Shown piece by piece: positions 1-7,452 of a stretch of 64,000 nucleotides of DNA (the stretch's first letter is position 1; every line of letters begins with the position of its first letter). Source of the stretch: G963668605 sp963668605. GTDB taxonomy: Bacteria; Acidobacteriota; Terriglobia; Bryobacterales; Bryobacteraceae. The notes under the pieces were generated by a model. It made no database searches. It worked only from the letters and a program-made list of their open reading frames with translations, and was not told where the DNA came from. Where the stretch lies: positions 1,302,001 through 1,366,000 of the forward strand of contig OY764903.1 of the NCBI GenBank assembly GCA_963668605.1, read 5' to 3'. A program made the position numbers and the translations under genes.

Positions 1-975
1 TCCGGCAACCACTCGTTGGACTCGCCAGGCGCGAACGGCAACACCGTTGGACAAGAGCACTTCCGACAGCTGTCCGGCAGCTTCGGAAAGTAAAGCGAGG
101 TGATTGGAAGGACGAAGCGCCGTGACGTAATGCAGCATGCCTTCCAGGTTCTGCTTCGACGACGCTCCGGCATCGAAGACCAGGGTGAGCTGCTCGGGTT
201 GGCCGCTCAACGCGCGCAGCCGTTGCCGGATGGGCTTGAGAAACTCCGCAAACGTCCGCATGTCCGAACGCGCTCCTTCGTACAAACCATGGGCCAACGG
301 CAACTGTGTATCTTGATCGACCACCAGCGCCAAGCCCATCTGGCGGAGATCGTAGCGGCCTTGTTTGTTGTGTCCGCGCTGGGGCAGTTTCGGACGCAGG
401 TTCGTGCTGGCAATATGGGTATAGAAGTTAGTCGTGTCATAGGCCAGCGCCTTCAATTGCAGTTGCTCCACGCCGACCACCGCGCGCACCAGTTCCTGTT
501 CGATGACCGCCAACTGGTCCACGGGCACGGCGTTCATTTGATCCCAGAAATGCTGGCTCGTCAGATCGGAGGCGGAGAAGTGCATCAACTCGGGCAGGTA
601 TGTTGTCTTGGCCCAATCGGCAAAAGCACGTTTGCTGCGCGGCGCACAGGCGCGCGCGATTATGGCGGCTGCCAAGGATTGGCCCACGGTCAATGCGTCG
701 CGAACCTGTACCGCGCCATCCGGAGCAATGGCGCGGTCGATCCGGCCGGCCAAGTCGAACTCCCGCACCAACTGGTGAAGCGCCGTCACCGCGCCCGCGG
801 AAACCGAAGAGACCCTCACGGGCACTTCGTTGTGCTGCTGATGAAGCTGCAGGATATCGTCGACGCGACCCAGATGGGCCAGGACGCGAATCGATGGCTG
901 GCCGTCTTTGCGGAACGATTCGACGATCCGGTAATACCGGATGCCGTGCGATTGGTAGGCTTGAAGCGAAGCCAT
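1..975 (-). CDS. IS1634-type (IS4 superfamily) transposase, C-terminus beyond window edge
   Basis: An open minus-strand frame begins at ATG 975 and runs without a stop to base 1, giving 325 residues of a truncated gene. It starts MASLQAYQSHGIRYYRIVES, then has an early AHLGRVDD stretch. Asp180 lies in a YDTTNFY motif and Asp268 in LVFDAGASSKQN; these fit the first two acidic residues of the DDE catalytic triad in IS1634-like IS4-superfamily transposases. Family members are usually about 450-560 residues, so the third catalytic residue should lie outside the window. An ATG at 979 is in another frame. The gene lies next to a REP-like palindrome carrying a group IIC intron, so this is a mobile-DNA hot spot. 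The family call rests on motif recognition, not on a search. Confidence 0.75.
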   Translation of the reverse strand, partial: MASLQAYQSHGIRYYRIVESFRKDGQPSIRVLAHLGRVDDILQLHQQHNEVPVRVSSVSAGAVTALHQLVREFDLAGRIDRAIAPDGAVQVRDALTVGQSLAAAIIARACAPRSKRAFADWAKTTYLPELMHFSASDLTSQHFWDQMNAVPVDQLAVIEQELVRAVVGVEQLQLKALAYDTTNFYTHIASTNLRPKLPQRGHNKQGRYDLRQMGLALVVDQDTQLPLAHGLYEGARSDMRTFAEFLKPIRQRLRALSGQPEQLTLVFDAGASSKQNLEGMLHYVTALRPSNHLALLSEAAGQLSEVLLSNGVAVRAWRVQRVVAG

Positions 976-983
976 TCATTACG

Positions 984-1015
984 TATATACATCGATTGAC
1001 AGTTGCTTGTCAATC
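984..1015 (-). promoter_or_regulatory. putative transposase promoter with overlapping dyad
   Basis: On the minus strand TTGACA (1013-1008) is followed after 18 bases by TATATA (989-984), a near-consensus sigma70 arrangement. The predicted start site is at about 977, almost at the ATG. The -35 box sits inside an 8-bp inverted repeat, gattgaca/tgtcaatc, at 994-1015, which could be an operator or part of the IS end. Inferred from sequence only. Confidence 0.4.
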
Positions 1016-1061
1016 AAGATCTTAAAATGTGAAACAGGCACACAGTCGATTGCTAATTCCG

Positions 1062-1096
1062 TATATACAAAAGGGAGCGTGATATCCCCTTTTGTG
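1062..1096. repeat. inverted repeat near presumed IS boundary
   Basis: The sequence caaaaggg is repeated in inverted form as ccccttttg across about 25 bases. It follows the octamer gtatatac, which is also present at 983-990 next to the transposase start. It may mark the IS terminal region. No second IS end is in the window, so the boundary cannot be fixed. Confidence 0.25.
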
Positions 1097-1199
1097 CCAT
1101 GATCTTCTGGGGAAGCAGCGCTATCGCCCTAGGAAACTCCCGCTAGGTTACTACACGGCTGGCTGAGGCAAAGCCGGCCGCGGCCGCTTACGGTCAACA

Positions 1200-1226
1200 G
1201 TGCCGGAAGCGAAAGCGACGGGAGGC
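1200..1226 (+). repeat. REP-like arm forming 5' exon of group IIC intron copy 1
   Basis: These 27 bases match the REP-like arm seen complete at 48931-48957 except at a few positions. They end exactly where the intron begins. The 5' exon of intron copy 2 (13993-14019) differs from this copy at only two adjacent positions (aa versus cc). A short imperfect stem can form with bases just upstream (cgctt...aagcg), as expected for the stem-loop that group IIC introns need before their insertion point. Confidence 0.65.
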
Positions 1227-3102
1227 GTGTGCCCAGCATGGGCAGAATCTAATTGGATGAAAGGAGCCAATCGGAGCCGATGAAGGCAACCGTAGCGAAA
1301 CGCAAGGCGTAGCCGCGAGGCGAAGCCGAAAGAAGCGCGTAGCAAACTCTCGACCGTAGGGACACGAACTGGCAGTGAGGCCGGGTGCGGGCGGCAAGCT
1401 GGCGCCAAACAGCGAAGCCCAAAGATCATCAAGACGCATCAGGTACAGCCAGTCGGCACGAGGGGACAGATTCTGCACCTTACCTGGGGAGATCTCTTGC
1501 ATGAGAGTGGAGGAGAAGTCAGCAGAGGCCGTAGTAGCGAAGAAGCCGTTGTAATGACGGTGGAGCGAAGGGCCGAAGGACCAATGCATTGGAGCTAGAG
1601 GAGGAACTGGAGGCCGGCGCAATAAGCGAACTCGAATCGCGGGACGTCACAACTACGGTGGCGAGAGCCCGGGAGTGCTTTCGGATCAGGCGGTGCAGCC
1701 GCGGAAGTCTGAACGCGAGGAGACGATGCCGGAGCTCTGCGAACCTCTCGACGGAGAGCAATGTACGAGACGTTAATGGAAACAGCCGTACGGGACGAGA
1801 ACTACGCGCAAGCGCTGGCGGCGGTGAAACGCAACCGGGGAGCGGCGGGTATCGATCGGATGACGACGGCGCAACTGGAATCGCATCTTCAGGCGAACTG
1901 GTGGATCCTCAAAGACAAACTTCTGAAGGGGACCTACGTTCCAAGTCCCGTGAGGCGTGTAGAGATACCGAAGCCAAGCGGGGGCACGCGGACACTGGGC
2001 ATCCCGACGGTACAGGACCGGTTCATACAGCAGTTGTTATTGCAAGTGCTGACACCGGTCTTCGATCCGCAATTCAGCGGGCACAGTTACGGATTCCGGC
2101 CGGGGCGCAGCGCACAGGACGCCGTGCGAGCCGCACAGCAATATGCGCAGGGAGGGAAGGACTGGGTGGTGGATCTAGACATCGCCAAGTTCTTCGACCA
2201 CGTCAATCACGACATCCTGATAGGCCGGATCGCGGAAGTGATCCGGGACAAACGGGTGTTGCAACTGATTGGGAAATACCTGCGGCGGGGAAGCATGGTG
2301 AACGGGGTGGTGACGAAAAGCGTGGAGGGAACGCCGCAAGGCGGACCGCTGTCTCCATTGCTGGCCAACATCTACCTGGACGCGCTCGATAAGGAACTGG
2401 AGCGGAGGCAGCACAGCTTCTGCCGCTATGCCGATGACTGCAATATCTACGTAGGCAGTCAAGCGGCGGCGGAGCGAACGCTGGCTTCGATACAGGGCTG
2501 GATCGAGAAGCATCTGCGGTTGAAGGTGAATGCCGCCAAGAGCGGAACGGGGAGGGTTTGGGAACGTAAGTTCCTGGGCTTTCGACTGGACTGCAAGAAG
2601 CGGATCGGAATAGCACCGGAGAGTGTCGAACGATTCAAGGACCGGGTTCGCGAACTCTGGGATGCGCGGCGAAGTCGCAGCAGTAAACAACTGCGTGACG
2701 ATTGGAACCGCTACGTGCGTGGCTGGTGGGGGTACTTCCGGCTGGTCGAAGCACGGACCCGGATTCGCGACCTGGAAAGCTGGGTTCGACGGCACATTCG
2801 GAAGTGTTTCTGGTTGCGATGGCACGACACGCGGGGACGACTGCGAAAGTTACGGCAGCTTGGCATCACGCGGGACCGGCACTTAGGCGTGGTCGGCAGC
2901 AGTCGCGGAGCATGGGCGATGGCGGTGCATCCTGTAATCAACACCGCCATCAGCCACGCGAAACTGCGGAGATACGGCTTCTTGTTTCCAACCGATCTTG
3001 AGGCTCGTTAGATCGCCTTTGGTTCAACCGCCGGATGCGGAAAACCGCACGTCCGGTGGTGTGGGAGGGTGGCCGGGCGAAATCCCGGTCACTCCACCCG
3101 AT
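1227..3102 (+). mobile_element. group IIC intron, copy 1
   Basis: This is a 1876-bp element. It begins gtgtgcccagcatgggc, close to the 5' end of the Oceanobacillus iheyensis group IIC intron. Domain V at about 3031-3064 has a lower stem with a CGC catalytic triad, a CG bulge and an upper tgcgg/ccgca stem with an AAAA loop. Domain VI and the 3' end (cccgat) follow. One open frame (1761-3011) encodes the reverse transcriptase/maturase. Group IIC introns encode proteins without an endonuclease domain and insert 3' of stem-loops; both hold here, the stem-loop being a REP-like palindrome instead of a terminator. Every base compared matches copy 2 at 14020-15895. Confidence 0.9.
1761..3011 (+). CDS. 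ltrA: group IIC intron-encoded reverse transcriptase/maturase
   Basis: This 416-residue protein carries the intron reverse transcriptase. Visible motifs include YGFRPGRSAQDA (RT2-3), VVDLDIAKFFDHVNH (palm Asp), GTPQGGPLSPLLANIYLD (RT4) and the catalytic FCRYADDCNIY (RT5, about residues 221-231). The thumb/maturase domain X region includes the WNRYVRGWWGYFR stretch. It ends soon after domain X with no HNH endonuclease domain, which is characteristic of class C intron proteins. It should splice the intron RNA and reverse-transcribe it during retromobility. The frame is intact and its translation is identical to the copy at 14554-15804. Long ORFs in other frames of the intron are overlaps without family features. 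Confidence 0.93.
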   Translation: MYETLMETAVRDENYAQALAAVKRNRGAAGIDRMTTAQLESHLQANWWILKDKLLKGTYVPSPVRRVEIPKPSGGTRTLGIPTVQDRFIQQLLLQVLTPVFDPQFSGHSYGFRPGRSAQDAVRAAQQYAQGGKDWVVDLDIAKFFDHVNHDILIGRIAEVIRDKRVLQLIGKYLRRGSMVNGVVTKSVEGTPQGGPLSPLLANIYLDALDKELERRQHSFCRYADDCNIYVGSQAAAERTLASIQGWIEKHLRLKVNAAKSGTGRVWERKFLGFRLDCKKRIGIAPESVERFKDRVRELWDARRSRSSKQLRDDWNRYVRGWWGYFRLVEARTRIRDLESWVRRHIRKCFWLRWHDTRGRLRKLRQLGITRDRHLGVVGSSRGAWAMAVHPVINTAISHAKLRRYGFLFPTDLEAR

Positions 3103-3288
3103 GGGAATACTTCAATTCTCCGAAGATTCCCGTAGAGCGCTCCAGAAACATCGACGAGGAGTCGTGAAATCGCAGCCTCCGGTCACTGTCGTTCCCGGCA
3201 CCGTTTTCCAAACACCGTTGTGAGGCGTGGCGCCGAGTGCGGCGTTACCATGCGGAGGTTAAATCCGTCTTGGACAAGAGTAAGGTTA
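3103..3288. other. 3' flank of intron copy 1 with REP-like arm
   Basis: There is no credible gene here. A degenerate REP-like arm (gcctccggtcactgtcgttc, then ccggcaccgt) lies at 3175-3204, in the orientation opposite to the 5' exon arm. A 15-base word at 3261-3275 recurs in inverted orientation at 7029-7043 upstream of smc. A 12-base word at 3283-3294 recurs directly at 1145-1156. Confidence 0.6.
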
Positions 3289-6200
3289 CTACACCCGTAT
3301 CGCGCCGCCCTCGGCCGCCGAGCCCACGGACGGTAGCAACGGCTGGAACTTCACTGAAACCAGCTTGGAGACGCCCGGCTCCTGCATGGTCACGCCATAG
3401 AGCGCTTGCGCGGCTTCCATTGTGCGCTTGGCGTGCGTGATGACGATAAACTGCGTCTGCGCCGACATCGTTTTCAACAACTTTGTGAGGCGCATCACAT
3501 TGGCCTCATCGAGCGGCGCGTCCACTTCGTCAAGAATGCAGAACGGGCTGGGCTGAAGGCGGAACACGGCCATCAGCAGTGCCGTTGCCGTCAGCGCCTT
3601 CTCTCCGCCCGAAAGCAGCAGTACGTTCTGCAAACGCTTGCCCGGGGGCGAGGCGACGATATCGATGCCGGACTCGTTCAGATTGGACTCGTCCGTCAAG
3701 CGCATCTCGCCAAGCCCGCCCCCGAACAGAGTCGTAAACATTTCGCGGAAGTTGTTGTTGATAATCTCAAAAGCTTCCCCGAAGCGCTTGCGGGATTCCG
3801 TGTCGATCTCGAGTATGGCCTTCTCGGTGTCGCGAATTGAATCGAGCAGGTCGGTGCGCTGCGCGTTGAGGAAGTCGTAGCGCTGCTGCGCTTCCTGGAA
3901 CTCCTCAAGCGCCTGCGGGTTCACCGCGCCCAATGCCTCTATGCGCTCCTTCAACTCGCGGTAGCGGTCTTCTGCTTCAATAAGCGCATCCTCTTCGAGC
4001 GCCGTCTCCTCTGTTGCGGCCAACTCCTGGCACGGCAGATTCAGTTCCTTACGGCTGGTCTCGTCGAGGTACTTCAAGTCCGATTGCAGCTTAACGAGTT
4101 GCACCTCGATCTGCGAACGCTGCTCCTGGCGGCCCTGCAACTCGCCACGAAGCTGGCGCAATGCCTCGTCAAGCGCGATTCTCGTTGTGCGCTGCTGTTC
4201 TTCCGCCGCGGCCAGCTCTTTCACCGCCGCGAGCGAGATGGCGATCTCCTCACCGAGGGTGGCGCGGCGCGCGTCGAGTTCGATATTGTCGGAGAGCAGC
4301 CGGGCGCGTTCGACGCCCAGCCGCTCCATTTCGGATGAAACATTTTGCCGCCGGTTCGTGAACTCGCGCGTCTGCCCTTCGAGGCGCGACTGATTCGCCT
4401 TTTCCGAACGCCGCCGTTCTTCCATCCCGGCGAGTTCCACGCGCAGCGCCGAGTGCTCTTCTCCGATGCGTGCCGCTTCGCCCTGTAAATCGCTTAACTG
4501 CTCGCGGGCGGCATTTAGCACCTGCTCCTGGGCCGCTCGCAGTGTTTCCTTTTCTTCCACGGCGGAGTGGCTGCGCTCGCGCTCGCCATCGACGCGCGAT
4601 TTCTCTTTTTCGAGGCGCTGCAACTCCTGGCGCGCGAGGTTGAGACGCTGGTTGGCGCGGTTCAACTCGTCGCCCAGCTTGCGCAGTTCGTGGTCGAGTG
4701 CGACGCCCTCTTTCTCGTGATTCTGCTGGCGGCTGCGCAGCATTTCGAGCTCTTCCGTGAATGCCGCAATCTCGGATTCAAGGGCCTCGAGTTGTGCGAC
4801 GGCCTTATCGACGTGCTCCTGCTTTTCGTCCACCAGACCGCTGACTTCGCGCAACTCGCGCTTCAGGCCGAGCGGTCCGCTGCCCGTCTTGCGTCCGCCG
4901 CTGACGGCGTGGCCGTGATAGCAGATGCCGTCGGACAACAGGAAATACAGACCGGGATATTGCAGCGCGAGCCGCTGCGCCGCCGGGCGGTCGGCCGCCA
5001 TGAAGCAGCGCGACAGGCGCGGCAGCAACTCGGCCGGCGCTTTGCTCAACCCGTTCGTCATGCGCAAGACATCCTGCAGGCGGGCAATAATACCAGTTTC
5101 CGGTCCGATCGCCGGACTCTTAGCCTGGCAACTGCCGAGATCCGTGCCCGGTTCGGGATGCACCAGAAACGTGGCGCGCCCGTCCAGGTTGGCCTGGATC
5201 AGCGCCAACCCGCGTTCGGCGTCGTTGAAATTCCTGACGACCACATACTCCAGTTCGTCGTGCAGAAATTCCTCGGTTGCCTTCTCATAGGTCGGATCCA
5301 CTTCGATGAAGTCGGCCAGCACGCCATACGGTTTCAGATCGCTGGCCTTGCCTTCGGCAATGGACGTGAACAGGCCCTTCACGGTCTCAGTGGTGTACGA
5401 GCGGTGTGAGAGGATCTGTTCCACCGAGTCGTGGCGCGCCTTGAGCCGAGAGAGTTCGGTCTTCAGCACTTCGAGCCGCCGCCGTGTCTCCACCGACGCG
5501 CTCTTGCGCACTGCCAGTTCCTCTTCGACGCCGCGGCGTTGCTCGGCGAGGGCTTCACCCTGTTTCTGGCGTTCTGCGATCTTGGCGGCGACGCCGGTCT
5601 TGAGGATTCCGACGCGCTCCAAATCGGCCGCCGCGGTCTGCTCTTCGTTCTTCGCACGCGCCTCGTCGCGTCCCATCGAGGCGATGTACTCGTCCATCTT
5701 GGCGAGCGTGTTCTTCAGCGTCGAGGCTTCGCCCATCAGGCGCAGCACCTGCTGGCGCGCACTCTCGGCCTCGCGCTCCTTGCCGCGCAGGCCGTTGAGG
5801 ATCGTGTCGCGCTCCTCGCTCTTTACTGTGAGTTTGTGGCGCGCGCTCTCCACCTGGAGCTCGAGTTCCGCCGCGAGTTTCGTGCTCGCTTCGAGGTCTG
5901 TCGCGATCCGCGCGAGGCGCGCTTCGAGGTCCTGTGTTTCGTTTTCGCCTTGCGCCAGACGCTTGTCGATGTTTGCGCTTTGCTGCGCCTGGTTCTCCAT
6001 GCGCCCGCGCGTGCGTTCGGCGTCGAGTTGCTGGTCGGAAAGCTGCTTGCGCGCGTCCGTCAACTGCATTTCGGTGCCGAAGAGCTGCTCCTGTAGCCGC
6101 GTGTGCTCCTGCTCGCGCTCGTTCAGTTCGGCGCTCATCTTCTGGCAATCCGCGCTAGCGGCGTTCAGATCCAGGGCGCTCTTCGAGGCGTCGCGCTCCA

Positions 6201-7017
6201 GCGTGCGGAAGCGCCCGGCGATGACATGGCGCAACTGCGCCATCATGTCTGTGTTCAGTTCCTCCCAGCGCTTGGCCTTGGAAGCCTGGCGCTTGAGAGA
6301 GTTGACCTGCCGGCCTACTTCTTCCAGGATGTCGAAGACGCGCGTCAGGTTCTGCTTGGCGCCTTCCAATTTGGCTTCGGCCAGACGGCGCTTCGTTTTG
6401 AATTTCGAAATGCCGGCCGCCTCCTCTATGAGCGAGCGACGGTCCTGAGGTTTCGAACTCAGGATCTGGCCGATTCTCCCCTGCTCGATAATGGCGTAGG
6501 ACTCCGGTCCGAGTCCCGTGCCCATGAAGATGTCCTGGATGTCGCGCAGGCGTGCGGTCTTCCCATTGATGAGATATTCGCTTTCGCCGGACCGGAATAG
6601 TCTCCGCGTGATGGTGATCTCTTCCGGTTTGTTACGCTCGCTGTGCCCGCTGGCGCCGGCCTCCGGACTTTTGGCTGCTTGTGCGTCACCCGCTCCGTTG
6701 GCTGCGGCGGTGGACTGGTCCGTGTGAATGTGCATTTCGTCATTCACTTTGGGATCCACCAGCGTTAGCGTGACGGCCGCCAGCCCGAGGGGTTTTCGAT
6801 CCCGGGTACCGGCGAAGATGACGTCCTCCATGCGTGCGCCGCGCAGGCTTCGGGCCGACTGCTCGCCCAACACCCAGCTAATGGCATCACTCAGGTTAGA
6901 TTTACCGCAACCGTTTGGCCCGACGATGGCGGCGATTCCCGAGCCGTGGAATCGCATCTCAGTACGGTCGCAGAAGGACTTAAAGCCCTGAATCTCGACG
7001 CGCTTAATTTTGAGCAA
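3289..7017 (-). CDS. smc: chromosome partition protein SMC
   Basis: This 1242-residue ATPase has classic SMC architecture. The N-terminal lobe has Walker A GPNGCGKSN at residues 33-41. A coiled coil from about 200 to 520 leads to a globular hinge at about 540-690 (YGVLADFIEV, ATFLVHPEPG), and a second coiled coil extends to about 1080. The C-terminal lobe has the ABC signature LLSGGEKAL and Walker B FCILDEVDAPLDEANV. It should form the condensin that compacts and segregates the chromosome with ScpA/ScpB, neither of which is in the window. A low-complexity Ala/Gly/Ser-rich insert at about residues 95-130 interrupts the N-terminal ATPase lobe. A putative promoter lies at 7083-7111. Confidence 0.97.
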   Translation of the reverse strand: MLKIKRVEIQGFKSFCDRTEMRFHGSGIAAIVGPNGCGKSNLSDAISWVLGEQSARSLRGARMEDVIFAGTRDRKPLGLAAVTLTLVDPKVNDEMHIHTDQSTAAANGAGDAQAAKSPEAGASGHSERNKPEEITITRRLFRSGESEYLINGKTARLRDIQDIFMGTGLGPESYAIIEQGRIGQILSSKPQDRRSLIEEAAGISKFKTKRRLAEAKLEGAKQNLTRVFDILEEVGRQVNSLKRQASKAKRWEELNTDMMAQLRHVIAGRFRTLERDASKSALDLNAASADCQKMSAELNEREQEHTRLQEQLFGTEMQLTDARKQLSDQQLDAERTRGRMENQAQQSANIDKRLAQGENETQDLEARLARIATDLEASTKLAAELELQVESARHKLTVKSEERDTILNGLRGKEREAESARQQVLRLMGEASTLKNTLAKMDEYIASMGRDEARAKNEEQTAAADLERVGILKTGVAAKIAERQKQGEALAEQRRGVEEELAVRKSASVETRRRLEVLKTELSRLKARHDSVEQILSHRSYTTETVKGLFTSIAEGKASDLKPYGVLADFIEVDPTYEKATEEFLHDELEYVVVRNFNDAERGLALIQANLDGRATFLVHPEPGTDLGSCQAKSPAIGPETGIIARLQDVLRMTNGLSKAPAELLPRLSRCFMAADRPAAQRLALQYPGLYFLLSDGICYHGHAVSGGRKTGSGPLGLKRELREVSGLVDEKQEHVDKAVAQLEALESEIAAFTEELEMLRSRQQNHEKEGVALDHELRKLGDELNRANQRLNLARQELQRLEKEKSRVDGERERSHSAVEEKETLRAAQEQVLNAAREQLSDLQGEAARIGEEHSALRVELAGMEERRRSEKANQSRLEGQTREFTNRRQNVSSEMERLGVERARLLSDNIELDARRATLGEEIAISLAAVKELAAAEEQQRTTRIALDEALRQLRGELQGRQEQRSQIEVQLVKLQSDLKYLDETSRKELNLPCQELAATEETALEEDALIEAEDRYRELKERIEALGAVNPQALEEFQEAQQRYDFLNAQRTDLLDSIRDTEKAILEIDTESRKRFGEAFEIINNNFREMFTTLFGGGLGEMRLTDESNLNESGIDIVASPPGKRLQNVLLLSGGEKALTATALLMAVFRLQPSPFCILDEVDAPLDEANVMRLTKLLKTMSAQTQFIVITHAKRTMEAAQALYGVTMQEPGVSKLVSVKFQPLLPSVGSAAEGGAIRV

Positions 7018-7082
7018 CGGAACACCTCGTCCAAGACGGATTTTCCGGGGGCAGGTTTGCCCTCGGCTCGGGGGATGACTTT

Positions 7083-7111
7083 ATAGTAAACGGGTGAAAG
7101 TCAAAAGTAAA
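7083..7111 (-). promoter_or_regulatory. putative smc promoter
   Basis: Minus strand TTTACT (7111-7106), 17-base spacer, TACTAT (7088-7083). This places a start site about 60 bases before the smc ATG at 7017. Pattern match only. Confidence 0.4.
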
Positions 7112-7119
7112 GCGTGTCG

Positions 7120-7170
7120 ACCACTGAATTTCGTGGTCTACGCCGGAAGACCACTATATATTGTGTAGTG
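7120..7170. repeat. two adjacent small hairpins between the zinc-ribbon gene and smc
   Basis: gaccac...gtggtc (7120-7139) and ccacta...tagtgg (about 7151-7171) form two successive stem-loops that share the ccac/gtgg core. They lie between two co-directional minus-strand genes. There is no clear U-tract, so these are weak terminator or regulatory candidates. Confidence 0.35.
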
Positions 7171-7221
7171 GCGGATCGCACCACAATAAATGCACAACAG
7201 ACATTGCACGCGGCGACCAAG

Positions 7222-7452
7222 CTACCCGCGCCCGCACATTCCGGCCGACGGGCACCCTCCGGCCTGTGCGCAGGGCGGAAGTTTTGCTTCGGCCCGCGTA
7301 CCTGTCGAGCGCGCTGAAAACGTCGATAATTCCGTGGCCAAGTGTTTTTCCCCGCACGAAGGGCATTGCAGGTTGTCGGCCTCTTCGCTGCGTCGGATCA
7401 GTTTCTCAAACTTGGTTCCGCAATCCTGACAGAGGTATTCGTAGATAGGCAT
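7222..7452 (-). CDS. FmdB-type zinc-ribbon protein
   Basis: This 76-residue protein starts MPIYEYLCQDCGTKFEKL, the hallmark of the FmdB/CxxC_CXXC small zinc-ribbon family. Two CxxC pairs are present (CQDC at about 8-11, CPSC at about 35-38) and would bind one zinc. The C-terminal tail is rich in Ala, Gly and Cys, as in many homologues. The function is poorly defined; a regulatory or chaperone-like role has been proposed for the family. Its ATG (7452-7450) shares two bases with the ATG of the divergent gene at 7451, leaving no room for separate promoters. Confidence 0.85.
   Translation of the reverse strand: MPIYEYLCQDCGTKFEKLIRRSEEADNLQCPSCGEKHLATELSTFSARSTGTRAEAKLPPCAQAGGCPSAGMCGRG

Noticed and set aside
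100..999. 299-residue plus-strand ORF at the left edge
   Set aside because: The minus-strand frame through the same bases encodes a recognisable transposase running off the window.
1589..2392. 267-residue ORF at the start of each group II intron
   Set aside because: It overlaps intron RNA domains and the RT gene in another frame, with no family similarity.
5306..6448. 380-residue ORF antisense to smc
   Set aside because: Ser/Arg-rich shadow of the SMC coiled coil caused by codon bias in high-GC DNA.
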